A stretch of DNA of 41,388 bases from contig JAFDYF010000091.1 in assembly GCA_018267575.1 (NCBI GenBank), positions 1-41,388 on the forward strand, read 5' to 3'. Made by a program: the position numbers and the translations under genes. The notes under the pieces were generated by a model that ran no database searches, had not been told where the DNA came from, and saw only the letters and a program-made list of their open reading frames with translations. Below are positions 9,466 to 17,847 of the stretch, piece after piece. Source of the stretch: Bacteroidota bacterium (GTDB lineage: Bacteria; Bacteroidota; Bacteroidia; Chitinophagales; Chitinophagaceae). The number at the start of each line of letters is the position of its first letter. The stretch's first letter is position 1.

Positions 9466-12400
9466 TAAAAATAAGCCCCGTTCGATATGTTTTTTGCTTT
9501 AGCATATTGGCAATTTTTTTTGCTGCTTGCCAACGAAATAAACAGTTTACCAGACTTTCATCATCACATACCAATATTAATTTTGAAAACACATTAAATA
9601 AGAGAGAGGCATTTGGCATTCTTTATTATTTATATTATTACAATGGCGGTGGTGTTGCCGTGGGTGATATTAATAATGATGGGTTGCCTGATATTTATTT
9701 CACGGCGAATAGTAAGGGGGGCAATAAACTTTATTTGAACAAAGGTGATTATAAATTTGAAGATGTTACAGAGAAAGCAGGAGTAGCAGGTACATCGGAC
9801 TGGTGTACGGGTGCCACCATGGCCGATGTGAATGGGGATGGTTTATTGGATATCTATGTGTGCTCCGTTCAAGGGGAACACAACCTGCATGGGCGCAATG
9901 AACTTTTTATCAACAATGGCAATGGCACTTTTACAGAAAGTGCCGAAAAATATGGATTGGCGCTTTCTGCGTATTCAACACAAGCTGTATTTTTTGATTA
10001 TGATCACGATGGGGATCTGGATTGTTATGTTTTGAACCAATCCCATCATCCTAGTTCAAACATTGTGGACACCAGCAACCGAAGAAAATTCGATCCTAAT
10101 GCAGGGGACCGATTATACCGAAACGATATCAGCACTACAGGCAAATTCACGGATGTGTCTGCAACGGCCGGTATTTATCAAAGTAGTTTGGGATACGGTC
10201 TTGGTATTTCGGTAGCAGACCTGAATAATGACGGGTGGGATGATATTTATGTGGGAAATGATTTTCATGAAAATGATTATTACTATATCAATAATGGGGA
10301 TGGCACCTTTACTGAAAGTGGGGCAAAACATTTTGGCCATTATTCGAGGTTCAGTATGGGCAATGATATTGCAGATTATAACAACGATGGACAACCGGAT
10401 ATTATCACAGTGGATATGCTGCCGCCAGATGAAAAGACATTAAAGACCTATGGCAGTGATGAGCACTATGATATTTATAACTATAAAATATTGAGGAACG
10501 GTTATCAAAACCAAGTCTCCCGGAATTGTTTGCAAAGGAACAATGGAAGTGGTACCAGTTTTAGCGATGAAGCATTGATGGCAGGAGTTTCAGCTACAGA
10601 CTGGAGTTGGTGCCCCTTGTTTGCTGATTTTGATAATGATGGGAACAAAGATTTGTTCATTTCGAGTGGTATCGTAAAACGACCAGTTGATTTGGACTAT
10701 GTTCGTTTTGTATCTGATCTTTCCTCTAAAATAGACAGAAACGCTTCAGGGAAATATGATGACATGACGGTGGATAAAATGCCTGAAGGGAGTTCTTATT
10801 GTTTTATGTTCCAAGGAAACGGGCTCGGAAAATTCAAGGATATCGGCAAAGATTGGGGCATTAGTGATCAGAAGGGGTTTTACAATGGTGCTGCTTATGC
10901 CGATTTGAATAATGATGGCAATCTGGATTTGATAGTAAACCCACTCAATGCCCAAGCCTTTATTTTTAAGAACAATGGCAAGCTAAAGAACCATATCACC
11001 ATTAATTTTAAAGGAAGTGATGAAAACAAATTTGGGATAGGCGCCAAGGCCTATGTTTTTACTAAAGAGGGTATGCAGTACGAGGAACTGATGCTAACTA
11101 GGGGTTTTCAATCTTCATCAGATACGCGACTTCATTTTGGGTTGGACACCGTTTCGGCCATTGATAGCTTGTTAGTGGTGTGGCCTAATCAACAATGTCA
11201 GGTAATCAAAAATATTAAGGCCAATCAAATCATCACGGTTTCTCAAAAAGATGCCTCAGTTAAGTTTGATTATTCTTCCTTTTTTCCTCCTAAAAAGGAA
11301 GAATTGGTGAATGTTACAAATCAGGTGAAATGTGACTGGAAACATGTGGAAAATGATTTCAATGATTTTGCGGTGCAGCCATTGATACCGCATAAAGAAA
11401 GCACCAGAGGACCAAAAATTGCTGTGGCTGATGTGAACCAGGATGGATTGGAAGATTTTTATGTTTGTGGGGCCAGAGGCACACCCGGTGCATTGATGCT
11501 ACAGCAGAAAGACGGGAATTTTAAGCGAACCGATACCGCCTTGTTCAAACAATTTGCAGATTGCGAAGATGTGGATGCCCTTTTCTTTGATGCAAACGGC
11601 GATGGATATCCTGATTTATGGGTGGTTGGTGGTGGAAACCAGATGCCTATCAATGCACTGGCAAATGCAGATAGGTTGTACATCAATGATGGCAAAGGAC
11701 ACTTCAGTTTCTCCCCTAAAGCTTTTCAACAGCAATATTGGGATAAATCATGTATAACCGCTGCGGATATTGATCACGATGGTGACTTGGATGTTTTTAT
11801 TGGTCATTTGGCCGATCAAAAAAAATTTGGGTTGCCTAGGGATTCCTATTTATACATCAACGACGGTAAAGGGAAATTTGAAATAGCCGCTAATAAAACC
11901 ATTAATCTTCGCCAACTGGGAACAGTTACTGCTGCGCAGTTTGCGGATATCAATAAGGATGGATGGCCCGATTTGATTGTGGCAGGGGAATGGATGGGGA
12001 TAAAGATATTCATGAACGATCACGGAAAATTAGTAGAAAAGGAGATACCGAATTCAACGGGTCTTTGGCAAAGCCTTTACATTACAGATATTAACGGGGA
12101 TGGTTATCCGGATATTCTTGCGGGCAACTGGGGCCACAATTCCAAACTCTGGGCGGGGAAAAATGGTCCCTTGAAGCTTTATATTAAAGATTTTGATTTC
12201 AATGGCATCACCGAACAGGTAATGTGTTATACGATAGATGGGAAAGAATATACTTTTTTGGCAAAAGATGAATTGGAACAGGCCCTGCCCGTTCTAAAAA
12301 AAGCCTATTTGACCTATCATGAAGTAGCAGGGAAAACGGTTCAATACATGTTCTATGATTTGTTCAAAGATTATACCGAACTAAAAGCAGAAACCTTAAG

Positions 12401-12755
12401 TTCCTCCTGTTTTATCAATGATGGCAAAGGTAATTTCAAGCAGATGGATTTACCTGATGAACTGCAGTTGTCGCCCATTTTTTCATTTTGTAGTATTCCA
12501 GAAAATTCATCACAATCTTTTCTTGCAGTAGGCAATTTTTATGGGGTAATCCCTTATGAGGGCCGTTATGATGCGTTATTCCCAACGTTATTTTCATTTT
12601 CGAAGAAGAGTAATCAATTTGACTATCGTTCTATCATACCAGAAGCTAGTGGGGAGATGCGGGATGCAAAATGGGTGAAGAGCGTAAATGGGTCAAAACT
12701 TTTGGTTATTGCAAGAAATAATGATAGCCTATTATTTTACAAATTTGAAAAATAA
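9462..12755 (+). CDS. FG-GAP/VCBS repeat protein with ASPIC/UnbV domain (CRTAC1-like), secreted lipoprotein
   Basis: This large protein (1097 residues) starts with a lipoprotein signal (IFFAAC, Cys23). It carries twelve calcium-binding loops of the D-x-[ND]-x-DG-x-x-D kind. Seven lie in the first half (for example DINNDGLPDIYF, DVNGDGLLDIYV, DYDHDGDLDCYV) and five in the second (for example DANGDGYPDLWV, DINGDGYPDILA). That suggests two beta-propellers joined by an ASPIC/UnbV module at about 515-595 (TRGFQSSSDTRLHFGL, then DSLLVVWPN). CRTAC1-like proteins of this kind often accompany SusCD systems in Bacteroidota, but their biochemical role is not established. The ATGA overlap with the cytochrome gene and the 8-bp gap to the first GH144 gene place all three in one transcript. 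Confidence 0.9.
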   Translation: MIKISPVRYVFCFSILAIFFAACQRNKQFTRLSSSHTNINFENTLNKREAFGILYYLYYYNGGGVAVGDINNDGLPDIYFTANSKGGNKLYLNKGDYKFEDVTEKAGVAGTSDWCTGATMADVNGDGLLDIYVCSVQGEHNLHGRNELFINNGNGTFTESAEKYGLALSAYSTQAVFFDYDHDGDLDCYVLNQSHHPSSNIVDTSNRRKFDPNAGDRLYRNDISTTGKFTDVSATAGIYQSSLGYGLGISVADLNNDGWDDIYVGNDFHENDYYYINNGDGTFTESGAKHFGHYSRFSMGNDIADYNNDGQPDIITVDMLPPDEKTLKTYGSDEHYDIYNYKILRNGYQNQVSRNCLQRNNGSGTSFSDEALMAGVSATDWSWCPLFADFDNDGNKDLFISSGIVKRPVDLDYVRFVSDLSSKIDRNASGKYDDMTVDKMPEGSSYCFMFQGNGLGKFKDIGKDWGISDQKGFYNGAAYADLNNDGNLDLIVNPLNAQAFIFKNNGKLKNHITINFKGSDENKFGIGAKAYVFTKEGMQYEELMLTRGFQSSSDTRLHFGLDTVSAIDSLLVVWPNQQCQVIKNIKANQIITVSQKDASVKFDYSSFFPPKKEELVNVTNQVKCDWKHVENDFNDFAVQPLIPHKESTRGPKIAVADVNQDGLEDFYVCGARGTPGALMLQQKDGNFKRTDTALFKQFADCEDVDALFFDANGDGYPDLWVVGGGNQMPINALANADRLYINDGKGHFSFSPKAFQQQYWDKSCITAADIDHDGDLDVFIGHLADQKKFGLPRDSYLYINDGKGKFEIAANKTINLRQLGTVTAAQFADINKDGWPDLIVAGEWMGIKIFMNDHGKLVEKEIPNSTGLWQSLYITDINGDGYPDILAGNWGHNSKLWAGKNGPLKLYIKDFDFNGITEQVMCYTIDGKEYTFLAKDELEQALPVLKKAYLTYHEVAGKTVQYMFYDLFKDYTELKAETLSSSCFINDGKGNFKQMDLPDELQLSPIFSFCSIPENSSQSFLAVGNFYGVIPYEGRYDALFPTLFSFSKKSNQFDYRSIIPEASGEMRDAKWVKSVNGSKLLVIARNNDSLLFYKFEK

Positions 12756-12763
12756 TATTGACC

Positions 12764-14431
12764 ATGAAGCGCAAATATTATATACTAGTTGCAAGTTTTA
12801 TTTTGTGGATGGCTTGCGGAAAGAAAAACCCGGTGCCGCCACAATCATTTGCGCTTACTTTTTTAGTAAATGGTAGCAATAATGGCACTTTGAACTATGC
12901 TGGCCTTAACCTGGATCCTGTGATTCGGTTTTCATTCTCCTCGCCAGTGCAATCTGCCAATATAGGCTCTGCATTTACACTTATAGACAAAAGTAATACC
13001 CCGGTGAGTGTTTCTACCCAATTAATGAGCAATGATAGTGTAGTTATTGTAAAGCCTTCTAGTGTTTTGAAGGGTTTCTCAAGTTATACCTTGTCTGTTT
13101 CATCTGGATTGCTTTCTTCAACAAAAGGTACACTCACCAACCCGATTACCATTCACCTTCAAACAGGTATTGACTCTTCCGATAAGTTTCCTCAAATTAC
13201 AGATAGTGCACTCCTTACCCTTGTTCAGCAACAAACTTTCAAATATTTCTGGGATTTCGCACACCCCGTTAGTGGGTTGGCGAGGGAAAGGGATAATGGC
13301 GACAATGAAGTGGTGACAACCGGTGGCAGTGGCTTTGGTATTATGGCAATAATTGTGGCAGCAAACCGTGGGTTCATTACTAGGACTGATGCTGTTTCAA
13401 GAATAAATACCATCTTAAATTTTTTGATTACCAAATGCCAACGTTGGCATGGCGCCTTTTCACATTGGATCAATGGCTCTACTGGCGCAACGGTTGCTTT
13501 CGGTACAAACAATGGTGCAGATATTGTGGAGACTTCCTATTTACTACAGGGCCTATTGACAGCACGTCAATATTTCAACAATCTTTCCGATGTGAATGAA
13601 ACAGCATTAAGGGACAGTGTCAATTCCATTTGGAATGCGGTTGAATGGAAATGGTTCACACAAAATGGCAGTACTAGCTCAATGTATTGGCAATACAATC
13701 CAAGCTATACCGCCAATACTGATATTTGGAGCATTCCTGTTAATGGATGGAATGAGGCATTGATTACGTATGTATTGGCAGCTTCTTCCCCAAACTATTC
13801 AATAAGCAAAGGAGTTTATGATACAGGCTGGGCAAGAAACGGTGCTATGGTAAATGGCAGTTCTTATTATGGTATTGGATTGCCATTGGGCGAATCCTAC
13901 GGCGGTCCCTTGTTTTTTGCACATTATTCTTTTTTGGGGATTAACCCGAATAACCTCAGTGATGCCTATGCGAATTATTGGACACAAAATGTTTCGCATG
14001 CAAAAATCAATTATGCATATTGCGTGGCTAATCCAAATCATTATTATGGCTACAGCAATCTTTGCTGGGGATTAACGGCGAGCGATATCCCAAATGGCTA
14101 CACGGCTTCTTCACCAACCAATGATGTAGGGGTAATTGCACCGACCGGAGCCATTTCTTCCTTGCCCTATACACCTACCGAGTCTATGAATGCCCTTCGG
14201 TTTTTTTATTATAAACTAGGAGATAATTTATGGGGAAACTATGGCTTTATTGATGCTTTTGATTTAAATACGGGTTGGTTTGCCCCTTCCCATTTAGCCA
14301 TTGATGAAGGGCCGATTATTTGCATGATTGAAAATTATCGTACAGGATTGCTGTGGAATCTATTCATGAGCTGTCCAGAAATTAAAACGGGGATGAAGGA
14401 TTTAGGATTTACAAGCCCTAATCTGAATTGA
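12764..14431 (+). CDS. GH144-type glycoamylase-domain enzyme 1, surface lipoprotein with Ig-like domain
   Basis: I start at the ATG at 12764; the open frame begins two codons earlier at a TTG. The 555-residue protein has a lipobox (LWMAC, Cys18) and an N-terminal Big_5/Ig-like domain (about 28-133, with DPVIRFSFSSPV). The catalytic (alpha/alpha)6-barrel domain of the Glycoamylase Pfam family spans about 145-553. Conserved blocks include HPVSGLARE, GGSGFGIMA, ADIVETSYL, WNEALITYVLAASSP, GGPLFFAHYSFLG, CWGLTASD and DEGPIICMIENYRTGLLW. In this family (GH144) characterised members are endo-beta-1,2-glucanases; the acidic residues in these blocks are the likely catalytic ones. The lipid anchor and Ig spacer suggest this copy acts at the cell surface and makes the first cut in the polymer. 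Specificity is inferred, not proven. Confidence 0.88.
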   Translation: MKRKYYILVASFILWMACGKKNPVPPQSFALTFLVNGSNNGTLNYAGLNLDPVIRFSFSSPVQSANIGSAFTLIDKSNTPVSVSTQLMSNDSVVIVKPSSVLKGFSSYTLSVSSGLLSSTKGTLTNPITIHLQTGIDSSDKFPQITDSALLTLVQQQTFKYFWDFAHPVSGLARERDNGDNEVVTTGGSGFGIMAIIVAANRGFITRTDAVSRINTILNFLITKCQRWHGAFSHWINGSTGATVAFGTNNGADIVETSYLLQGLLTARQYFNNLSDVNETALRDSVNSIWNAVEWKWFTQNGSTSSMYWQYNPSYTANTDIWSIPVNGWNEALITYVLAASSPNYSISKGVYDTGWARNGAMVNGSSYYGIGLPLGESYGGPLFFAHYSFLGINPNNLSDAYANYWTQNVSHAKINYAYCVANPNHYYGYSNLCWGLTASDIPNGYTASSPTNDVGVIAPTGAISSLPYTPTESMNALRFFYYKLGDNLWGNYGFIDAFDLNTGWFAPSHLAIDEGPIICMIENYRTGLLWNLFMSCPEIKTGMKDLGFTSPNLN

Positions 14432-14480
14432 GCTAAAAGGCTTAGTCTAGTTTTTCAACTGGTAATTAAATTGAATTGAA

Positions 14481-15845
14481 ATGAGTTTGTTCATTAAACA
14501 TTCCTTACTCACTATCGCGATAACCATCGCTTCTGCATGTGCCTTGCTTGCCCAATCCCCAAACATGCAAGTGCGGCCGCCCAAGAAAACGGTTGCCCCT
14601 TCACGTGAAACCTTATCCGATACGGCACTTTTGGAACTTACCCAAAAACAGACTTTCAAATATTTCTGGGACTATGCCCATTCAGTTAGTGGGCTAGCTC
14701 GGGAACGCAGTAACAAAACTTTTCATTACGGGGATGAAGTGGTAACCATTGGCGGGAGTGGTTTTGGGGTGATGGCCATCATTGTGGCCACTGAAAGAAA
14801 ATGGATTAACAGGGATACCGCCGCAAAATTTTTGTTGAAGGAAATCCATTTCCTTTCAAATGCAGATCGTTATCATGGCATCTTCCCGCATTGGATGAAT
14901 GGGGAAACCGGAAAGACCATCCCCTTTAGCAAAAAAGATGATGGGGCCGATATTGTGGAGACTTCCTATCTTTTTCAAGGACTGTTATGTGCAAGACAAT
15001 ATTTCAATCAAGACAATGAACTGGAAAAAGATTTGCGAAATGGTATAAACAAACTTTGGATCAACGCACAGTGGAACTGGCATTCCCGAGGTGGAAAGGA
15101 TGTGCTTTATTGGCATTGGAGCCCGAATTATGGTTGGGACATGAATTTCGAGATCCATGGTTGGAATGAATGCCTTATTACTTATATCCTCTCTGCCTCC
15201 TCACCTGATTATGCCATTGATGCAAAAGTGTATCATGATTGCTGGGCGCAAGGCAACCATTTCAAAAATGGCAAGGAATTTTATGGAGTGCAATTGCCTT
15301 TGGGTTTTGATTACGGAGGTCCCCTGTTTTTTTCCCAATATTCTTTTCTTGGGCTGGATCCTCATGGCTTGAAAGATCGATATGCAGATTATTGGGAACA
15401 AAATACCCATCATACTTTGATCAACTATCTGTATTGTGTTAGCAACCCAAAGCATTTTAAAGGTTATGGTGAAAATTGTTGGGGACTTACAGCTAGCGAT
15501 AATTACGAAGGTTACAATGCGCATTCCCCTACCAATGATCTGGGGGTGATTTCGCCAACGGCAGCGCTTTCGGCATTTCCGTACACCCCGGAATATTCTA
15601 TGAAAGCACTCAAACATTTTTACTATGATTTAGGAAATAAGATCTGGAAAGAATATGGTTTTACAGATGCATTTAGCGAGGAAAAAACTTGGTATGCCAC
15701 AGAATATTTGGCGATAGATCAGGGCCCAATAGTAGTGATGATTGAGAATTACAGAACTGGTTTGTTGTGGAAGCTGTTCATGAGCTGTCCCGAGATTCAA
15801 AACGGTTTGAAGAAGTTGGGTTTTGAAAGTCCATGGCTGAAATAG
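14481..15845 (+). CDS. GH144-type glycoamylase-domain enzyme 2, exported
   Basis: This 454-residue paralogue has a signal peptide ending ACALLAQ and then only a short linker before the catalytic domain (about 45-450), so it lacks the Ig-like domain of copy 1. It keeps the same blocks: HSVSGLARE, GGSGFGVMA, ADIVETSYLFQGLL, WNECLITYILSASSP, GGPLFFSQYSFLG, CWGLTASDNYEGY and DQGPIVVMIENYRTGLLW. It is probably periplasmic, shortening imported oligosaccharides; a lipobox reading at IASAC is possible but weak. It lies 49 bp after copy 1. It ends in TAG, and that stop is the first part of a repeat also found after copy 3, which suggests gene and downstream repeat were duplicated together. Confidence 0.88.
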   Translation: MSLFIKHSLLTIAITIASACALLAQSPNMQVRPPKKTVAPSRETLSDTALLELTQKQTFKYFWDYAHSVSGLARERSNKTFHYGDEVVTIGGSGFGVMAIIVATERKWINRDTAAKFLLKEIHFLSNADRYHGIFPHWMNGETGKTIPFSKKDDGADIVETSYLFQGLLCARQYFNQDNELEKDLRNGINKLWINAQWNWHSRGGKDVLYWHWSPNYGWDMNFEIHGWNECLITYILSASSPDYAIDAKVYHDCWAQGNHFKNGKEFYGVQLPLGFDYGGPLFFSQYSFLGLDPHGLKDRYADYWEQNTHHTLINYLYCVSNPKHFKGYGENCWGLTASDNYEGYNAHSPTNDLGVISPTAALSAFPYTPEYSMKALKHFYYDLGNKIWKEYGFTDAFSEEKTWYATEYLAIDQGPIVVMIENYRTGLLWKLFMSCPEIQNGLKKLGFESPWLK

Positions 15846-15952
15846 TTGATAAGTTGAAAGGTTGGTATGTTGGTACTTTTCGAATGGTAATTAGGAATTT
15901 GTAATTGGGAAATAGTTCCTCTGTGACAACCTCCATTCCTCTGTGGTAAAAG
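15846..15952 (+). repeat. Composite intergenic repeat, copy after GH144 enzyme 2
   Basis: Directly after the TAG stop comes TTGATAAGTTGAAAGGTTGG, then GGAATTTGTAATTGG (15894-15908), then CCTCTGTG...CCTCC.TTCCTCTGTGGTAAAA (to 15952). The same modules in the same order and almost the same spacing follow GH144 enzyme 3 at 17596-17705. No ORF or RNA fold explains it. Confidence 0.8.
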
Positions 15953-15997
15953 AGACTAACCAAAATGATTGGTAAGTTTAAATTAAAAAATGCTTCA

Positions 15998-16059
15998 AGA
16001 CATTACAGGTCTCATAAAGCTTGTTATGTTTTAAATGATTTTGCAGACCTGTGAGGTCT
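15998..16059. repeat. 62-bp dispersed repeat with palindromic ends, copy 1
   Basis: The left end AGACATTACAGGTCT (15998-16012) and right end AGACCTGTGAGGTCT (16045-16059) are imperfect inverted repeats, and the right end is itself a palindrome. The AT-rich core contains TTTTAAATGATTTTGC. A second copy with a matching core lies at 19591-19651. It resembles a REP/MITE-like element; no transposase is nearby. Confidence 0.7.
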
Positions 16060-16062
16060 CTG

Positions 16063-16144
16063 GTGTTTCTTGAATAGTAATTAAAAATTTGTAATTGGGA
16101 ATTGGTTCATCTGTGAAAACCTCCTTTCCTCTGTGGTAAAAATG
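16063..16144 (+). repeat. Second CTCTGTG repeat unit before GH144 enzyme 3
   Basis: GTGTTTCTTGAATAGTAATT (16064-16083) leads into AAAATTTGTAATTGG (16084-16098) and then ATCTGTGAAAACCTCC and TTCCTCTGTGGTAAAA. It repeats the module seen at 15891-15952. Together these repeats and the 62-bp element fill the whole 325-bp gap between GH144 enzymes 2 and 3; I find no gene in that gap. Confidence 0.7.
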
Positions 16145-16170
16145 GATAATAACTTTTTAATTTAAAGTTC

Positions 16171-17595
16171 ATGATCAAAAAATCGATTCAAATACTAATA
16201 CTAGCATTTATTTCCATAGCCTCATTTGCACAGAATAAACATAAAATAGATGCGGCAGATAAAAGTACTATCGCCCCTATTGGCATCATTAAAAACATTT
16301 CAGACTCAGCATTGCTCGATATTGTACAACGCCAAACCTTCCGATTTTTTTGGGAAGGCGCTCATCCTGTAAGTGGTTTGGCAAGGGAAAGGGATAATAC
16401 CGTGAAGGCAGAATATTATTGGGACTATATCAATGAGGCGGAGGATGAACCCAATTTGAGTAAAGACAGTTTCGGTCCCGAAGCCTGTGCAATTGGGGGT
16501 ACCGGTTTTGGAATCATGGCAACCATTGTTGCGGTGAATCGTGGATGGATCGGAAGGGACACCGCCTTGAGGCGCTTGATCAAGATTGCAGATTTCTTGA
16601 TCAAGGCAGATTGCTTCCATGGCATCTACCCGCATTTTATGAATGGTACCACGGGTAAAACCATCCCATTCGGAAGAGTGGATGATGGAGCCGACATCGT
16701 AGAGACTTCCTATCTGATGATGGGCATGCTGGTAGCCAAAGCTTATTTCAATGGGAATAGCTTGTCAGAAAGATATTTCCAGAAAAGGGTGGATCAAATG
16801 TGGGGCACCGCCAATTGGAACTGGCATAGCAAAGGCGATAATAAATTGCTCTACTGGCATTGGAGCCCCTATAATGATTTTGATATGAACTTCCCCGTAT
16901 ATGGTTGGGACGAAGCCTTGATCACCTATATCATGTCTGCTTCATCGCCCTGGCATCCCATTTCCAAAGAGCTTTATGAAAATTCTTGGGTAAAAAGCAG
17001 TTCTTGGAAAAATGGGAAGTCATACTACGGTTATACGCTTCCGTTAGGGAACTTTGAAAAAGGCGGTCCTTTGTTTTTTGAGCAATACACTTTTATGGGA
17101 ATAGATCCCAATGGGCTCAAGGACGATCATGATATTGATTATGCCGAGCAAACAAAAAATCATACACTCATCAACCGGGCCTATTGTATCGAGAACCCTA
17201 AAAAATATAAAGGCTATGGTGAAAATTGTTGGGGACTAACTGCCGGTGACAGCTATAAAGGTTATGTGGCCCATTGTCCTGAAGTAGATCTTGGAGTGAT
17301 TCAACCAACGGCAGCACTTTCCTCCTTTCCCTATACACCTGAATATTCCATGCAAGCACTCAAACATTTTTATTACGATCTAGGCGATAAAATTTGGGGA
17401 TCTTATGGTTTTTCCGATGGTTTTAGTGAAACACATGACTGGTATGCAAAAACGCATTTGGCCATCGATCAAGGACCGATTGTGGTGATGATAGAAAATT
17501 ATCGCAGTGGTTTGATCTGGAAATTGTTCATGAGCAATCCGGATGTGCAAAAGGGGTTGAAAAAATTGGGTTTTCAAAGTCCTTGGCTGAGGTAG
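16171..17595 (+). CDS. GH144-type glycoamylase-domain enzyme 3, exported, with loop insertion
   Basis: This third paralogue (474 residues) has a clean signal peptidase I sequence (ISIASFAQ, cleavage after A20 or Q21). The catalytic blocks are all present: HPVSGLARE, GGTGFGIMA, DDGADIVETSYL, WDEALITYIMSASSP, GGPLFFEQYTFMG, CWGLTAGDSYKGY and DQGPIVVMIENYRSGL. Compared with copies 1 and 2 it has an insertion of roughly 20 residues just before GGTGFG (about 80-108, WDYINEAEDEPNLSKDSFGP), rich in acids and aromatics, which could reshape the substrate cleft. Probably periplasmic. It is separated from copy 2 by 325 bp of repeats, so it may be transcribed separately. It ends in TAG at the start of a repeat. 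Confidence 0.88.
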   Translation: MIKKSIQILILAFISIASFAQNKHKIDAADKSTIAPIGIIKNISDSALLDIVQRQTFRFFWEGAHPVSGLARERDNTVKAEYYWDYINEAEDEPNLSKDSFGPEACAIGGTGFGIMATIVAVNRGWIGRDTALRRLIKIADFLIKADCFHGIYPHFMNGTTGKTIPFGRVDDGADIVETSYLMMGMLVAKAYFNGNSLSERYFQKRVDQMWGTANWNWHSKGDNKLLYWHWSPYNDFDMNFPVYGWDEALITYIMSASSPWHPISKELYENSWVKSSSWKNGKSYYGYTLPLGNFEKGGPLFFEQYTFMGIDPNGLKDDHDIDYAEQTKNHTLINRAYCIENPKKYKGYGENCWGLTAGDSYKGYVAHCPEVDLGVIQPTAALSSFPYTPEYSMQALKHFYYDLGDKIWGSYGFSDGFSETHDWYAKTHLAIDQGPIVVMIENYRSGLIWKLFMSNPDVQKGLKKLGFQSPWLR

Positions 17596-17705
17596 TTGAT
17601 TAGTTGAAAGGTCGATAGGTTGGAGCTTCTTGATTGGTGATATGGAATTAGGAATTTGTAATTGGTCCCTCTGTGAAAACCTCCTTTCCTCTGTGGTAAA
17701 AATGA
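17596..17705 (+). repeat. Composite intergenic repeat, copy after GH144 enzyme 3
   Basis: The modules TTGATTAGTTGAAAGG, GGAATTTGTAATTGG (17651-17665), CCTCTGTGAAAACCTCC and TTCCTCTGTGGTAAAA repeat those after GH144 enzyme 2 (15846-15952). The copies start at the homologous stop codon. The remaining gap to 17847 holds another GTGTTTCTTGAATGGGAATT unit (17720-17739) and no gene. Confidence 0.8.
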
Positions 17706-17847
17706 TTATGCAAAACGAGTGTTTCTTGAATGGGAATTTGGAATTGGATGGATTAGTCGTGAACTTGCGTTTCGCATTTAAATTTCGGCGTTCAGCATTA
17801 TATAGCTTTATCTTTTCCGTAAACCCAATCTCAAAAATTGCGAACAA

